DNA of 32,749 nucleotides from Gemmatimonadota bacterium. GTDB lineage: Bacteria; Gemmatimonadota; Gemmatimonadetes; Longimicrobiales; Gaopeijiaceae. Under the pieces are notes generated by a model, which was not told the DNA's origin, made no database searches, and was given only the letters and a program-made list of their open reading frames with translations. Both the position numbers and the translations under genes were made by a program. The DNA lies in contig JACQVF010000083.1 of NCBI GenBank assembly GCA_016209885.1, forward strand, positions 1-32,749, written 5' to 3'. Of the stretch, positions 32,687-32,749 are shown piece after piece (the first letter of the stretch is position 1; every line of letters begins with the position of its first letter).

Positions 32687-32749
32687 GGACCCTGAGGACC
32701 CTGAGGACCCTGAGGACCCTGAGGACCCTGAGGACCCTGAGGACCCTGA
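32678..32749 (+). repeat. Perfect 9-nt tandem array starting in the serS stop
   Basis: Eight exact copies of GGACCCTGA fill the last 72 bases and continue to the window edge, so the true number is unknown. The first copy encodes the serS C-terminus Gly-Pro-stop; each further copy repeats Gly-Pro-stop in the same frame, so unit gain or loss would never change the protein. Confidence 0.97.

Noticed and set aside
1..32749. CRISPR arrays, insertion sequences, prophage or attachment sites
   Set aside because: No spaced direct repeats of 25-40 nt, no transposase or integrase motifs, and no shift in base or codon use were seen; all tandem repeats have a 9-nt period without spacers.

Overview
The window is 32.7 kb of uniformly GC-rich bacterial chromosome. 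It is packed with short intergenic gaps and frequent start/stop overlaps. The housekeeping genes are rplM-rpsI-rpsB-tsf-pyrH-frr-uppS-cdsA-dxr-rseP, a short primary sigma factor without region 1.1, lepB and serS. Together with several lipoproteins, an M1 surface peptidase and a short EF-Ts, they suggest a Gemmatimonadota-like bacterium. That placement is inferred from gene style and order, not from a search. I saw no insertion sequence, prophage, CRISPR array, tRNA or rRNA.

Positions 1-9600 are accessory. A heavy-metal RND pump is cut by the left edge. It is followed by an unrecognised 386-aa protein with a possible overlapping upstream partner. On the minus strand come an M1-type metallopeptidase and a 2,4-dienoyl-CoA reductase of the DECR1 type. 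A consensus promoter then leads into a clear cobalamin riboswitch, whose only downstream gene is a beta-propeller lipoprotein (YncE/BtuG-like). That makes it a candidate vitamin B12 capture protein.

Positions 9800-12120 hold a translationally coupled three-gene cassette: larE, a 79-aa protein that looks like a free-standing copy of the LarE C-terminal domain, and a cysteine desulfurase of the TIGR01977 type. The larE, small-protein and desulfurase frames join by TGATG overlaps. This is the strongest candidate for an undescribed system, namely sulfur supply or regeneration for a LarE-type sulfurtransferase.

Positions 12240-18640 carry thpR, an unknown membrane-anchored protein, an orphan NtrC/NtrX-type regulator, a membrane-anchored matrixin-like protease, a small two-helix membrane protein, an aldehyde dehydrogenase and lepB. 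Positions 18950-28390 carry the sigma factor and then, from a near-perfect promoter (TTGACA, 17 nt, TATCAT), the ribosomal-protein / translation-factor / isoprenoid / envelope run. These genes connect translation, UMP supply, undecaprenyl-phosphate and phospholipid synthesis, the MEP pathway and site-2 proteolysis.

Positions 28400-32749 hold a minus-strand pair, an MBL-fold hydrolase and mannose-1-phosphate guanylyltransferase. Divergent to them is a lipoprotein-serS pair. The stop of serS lies inside a perfect 9-nt tandem array that runs off the end of the window. Nonamer tandem repeats also occur at several other places in the window.
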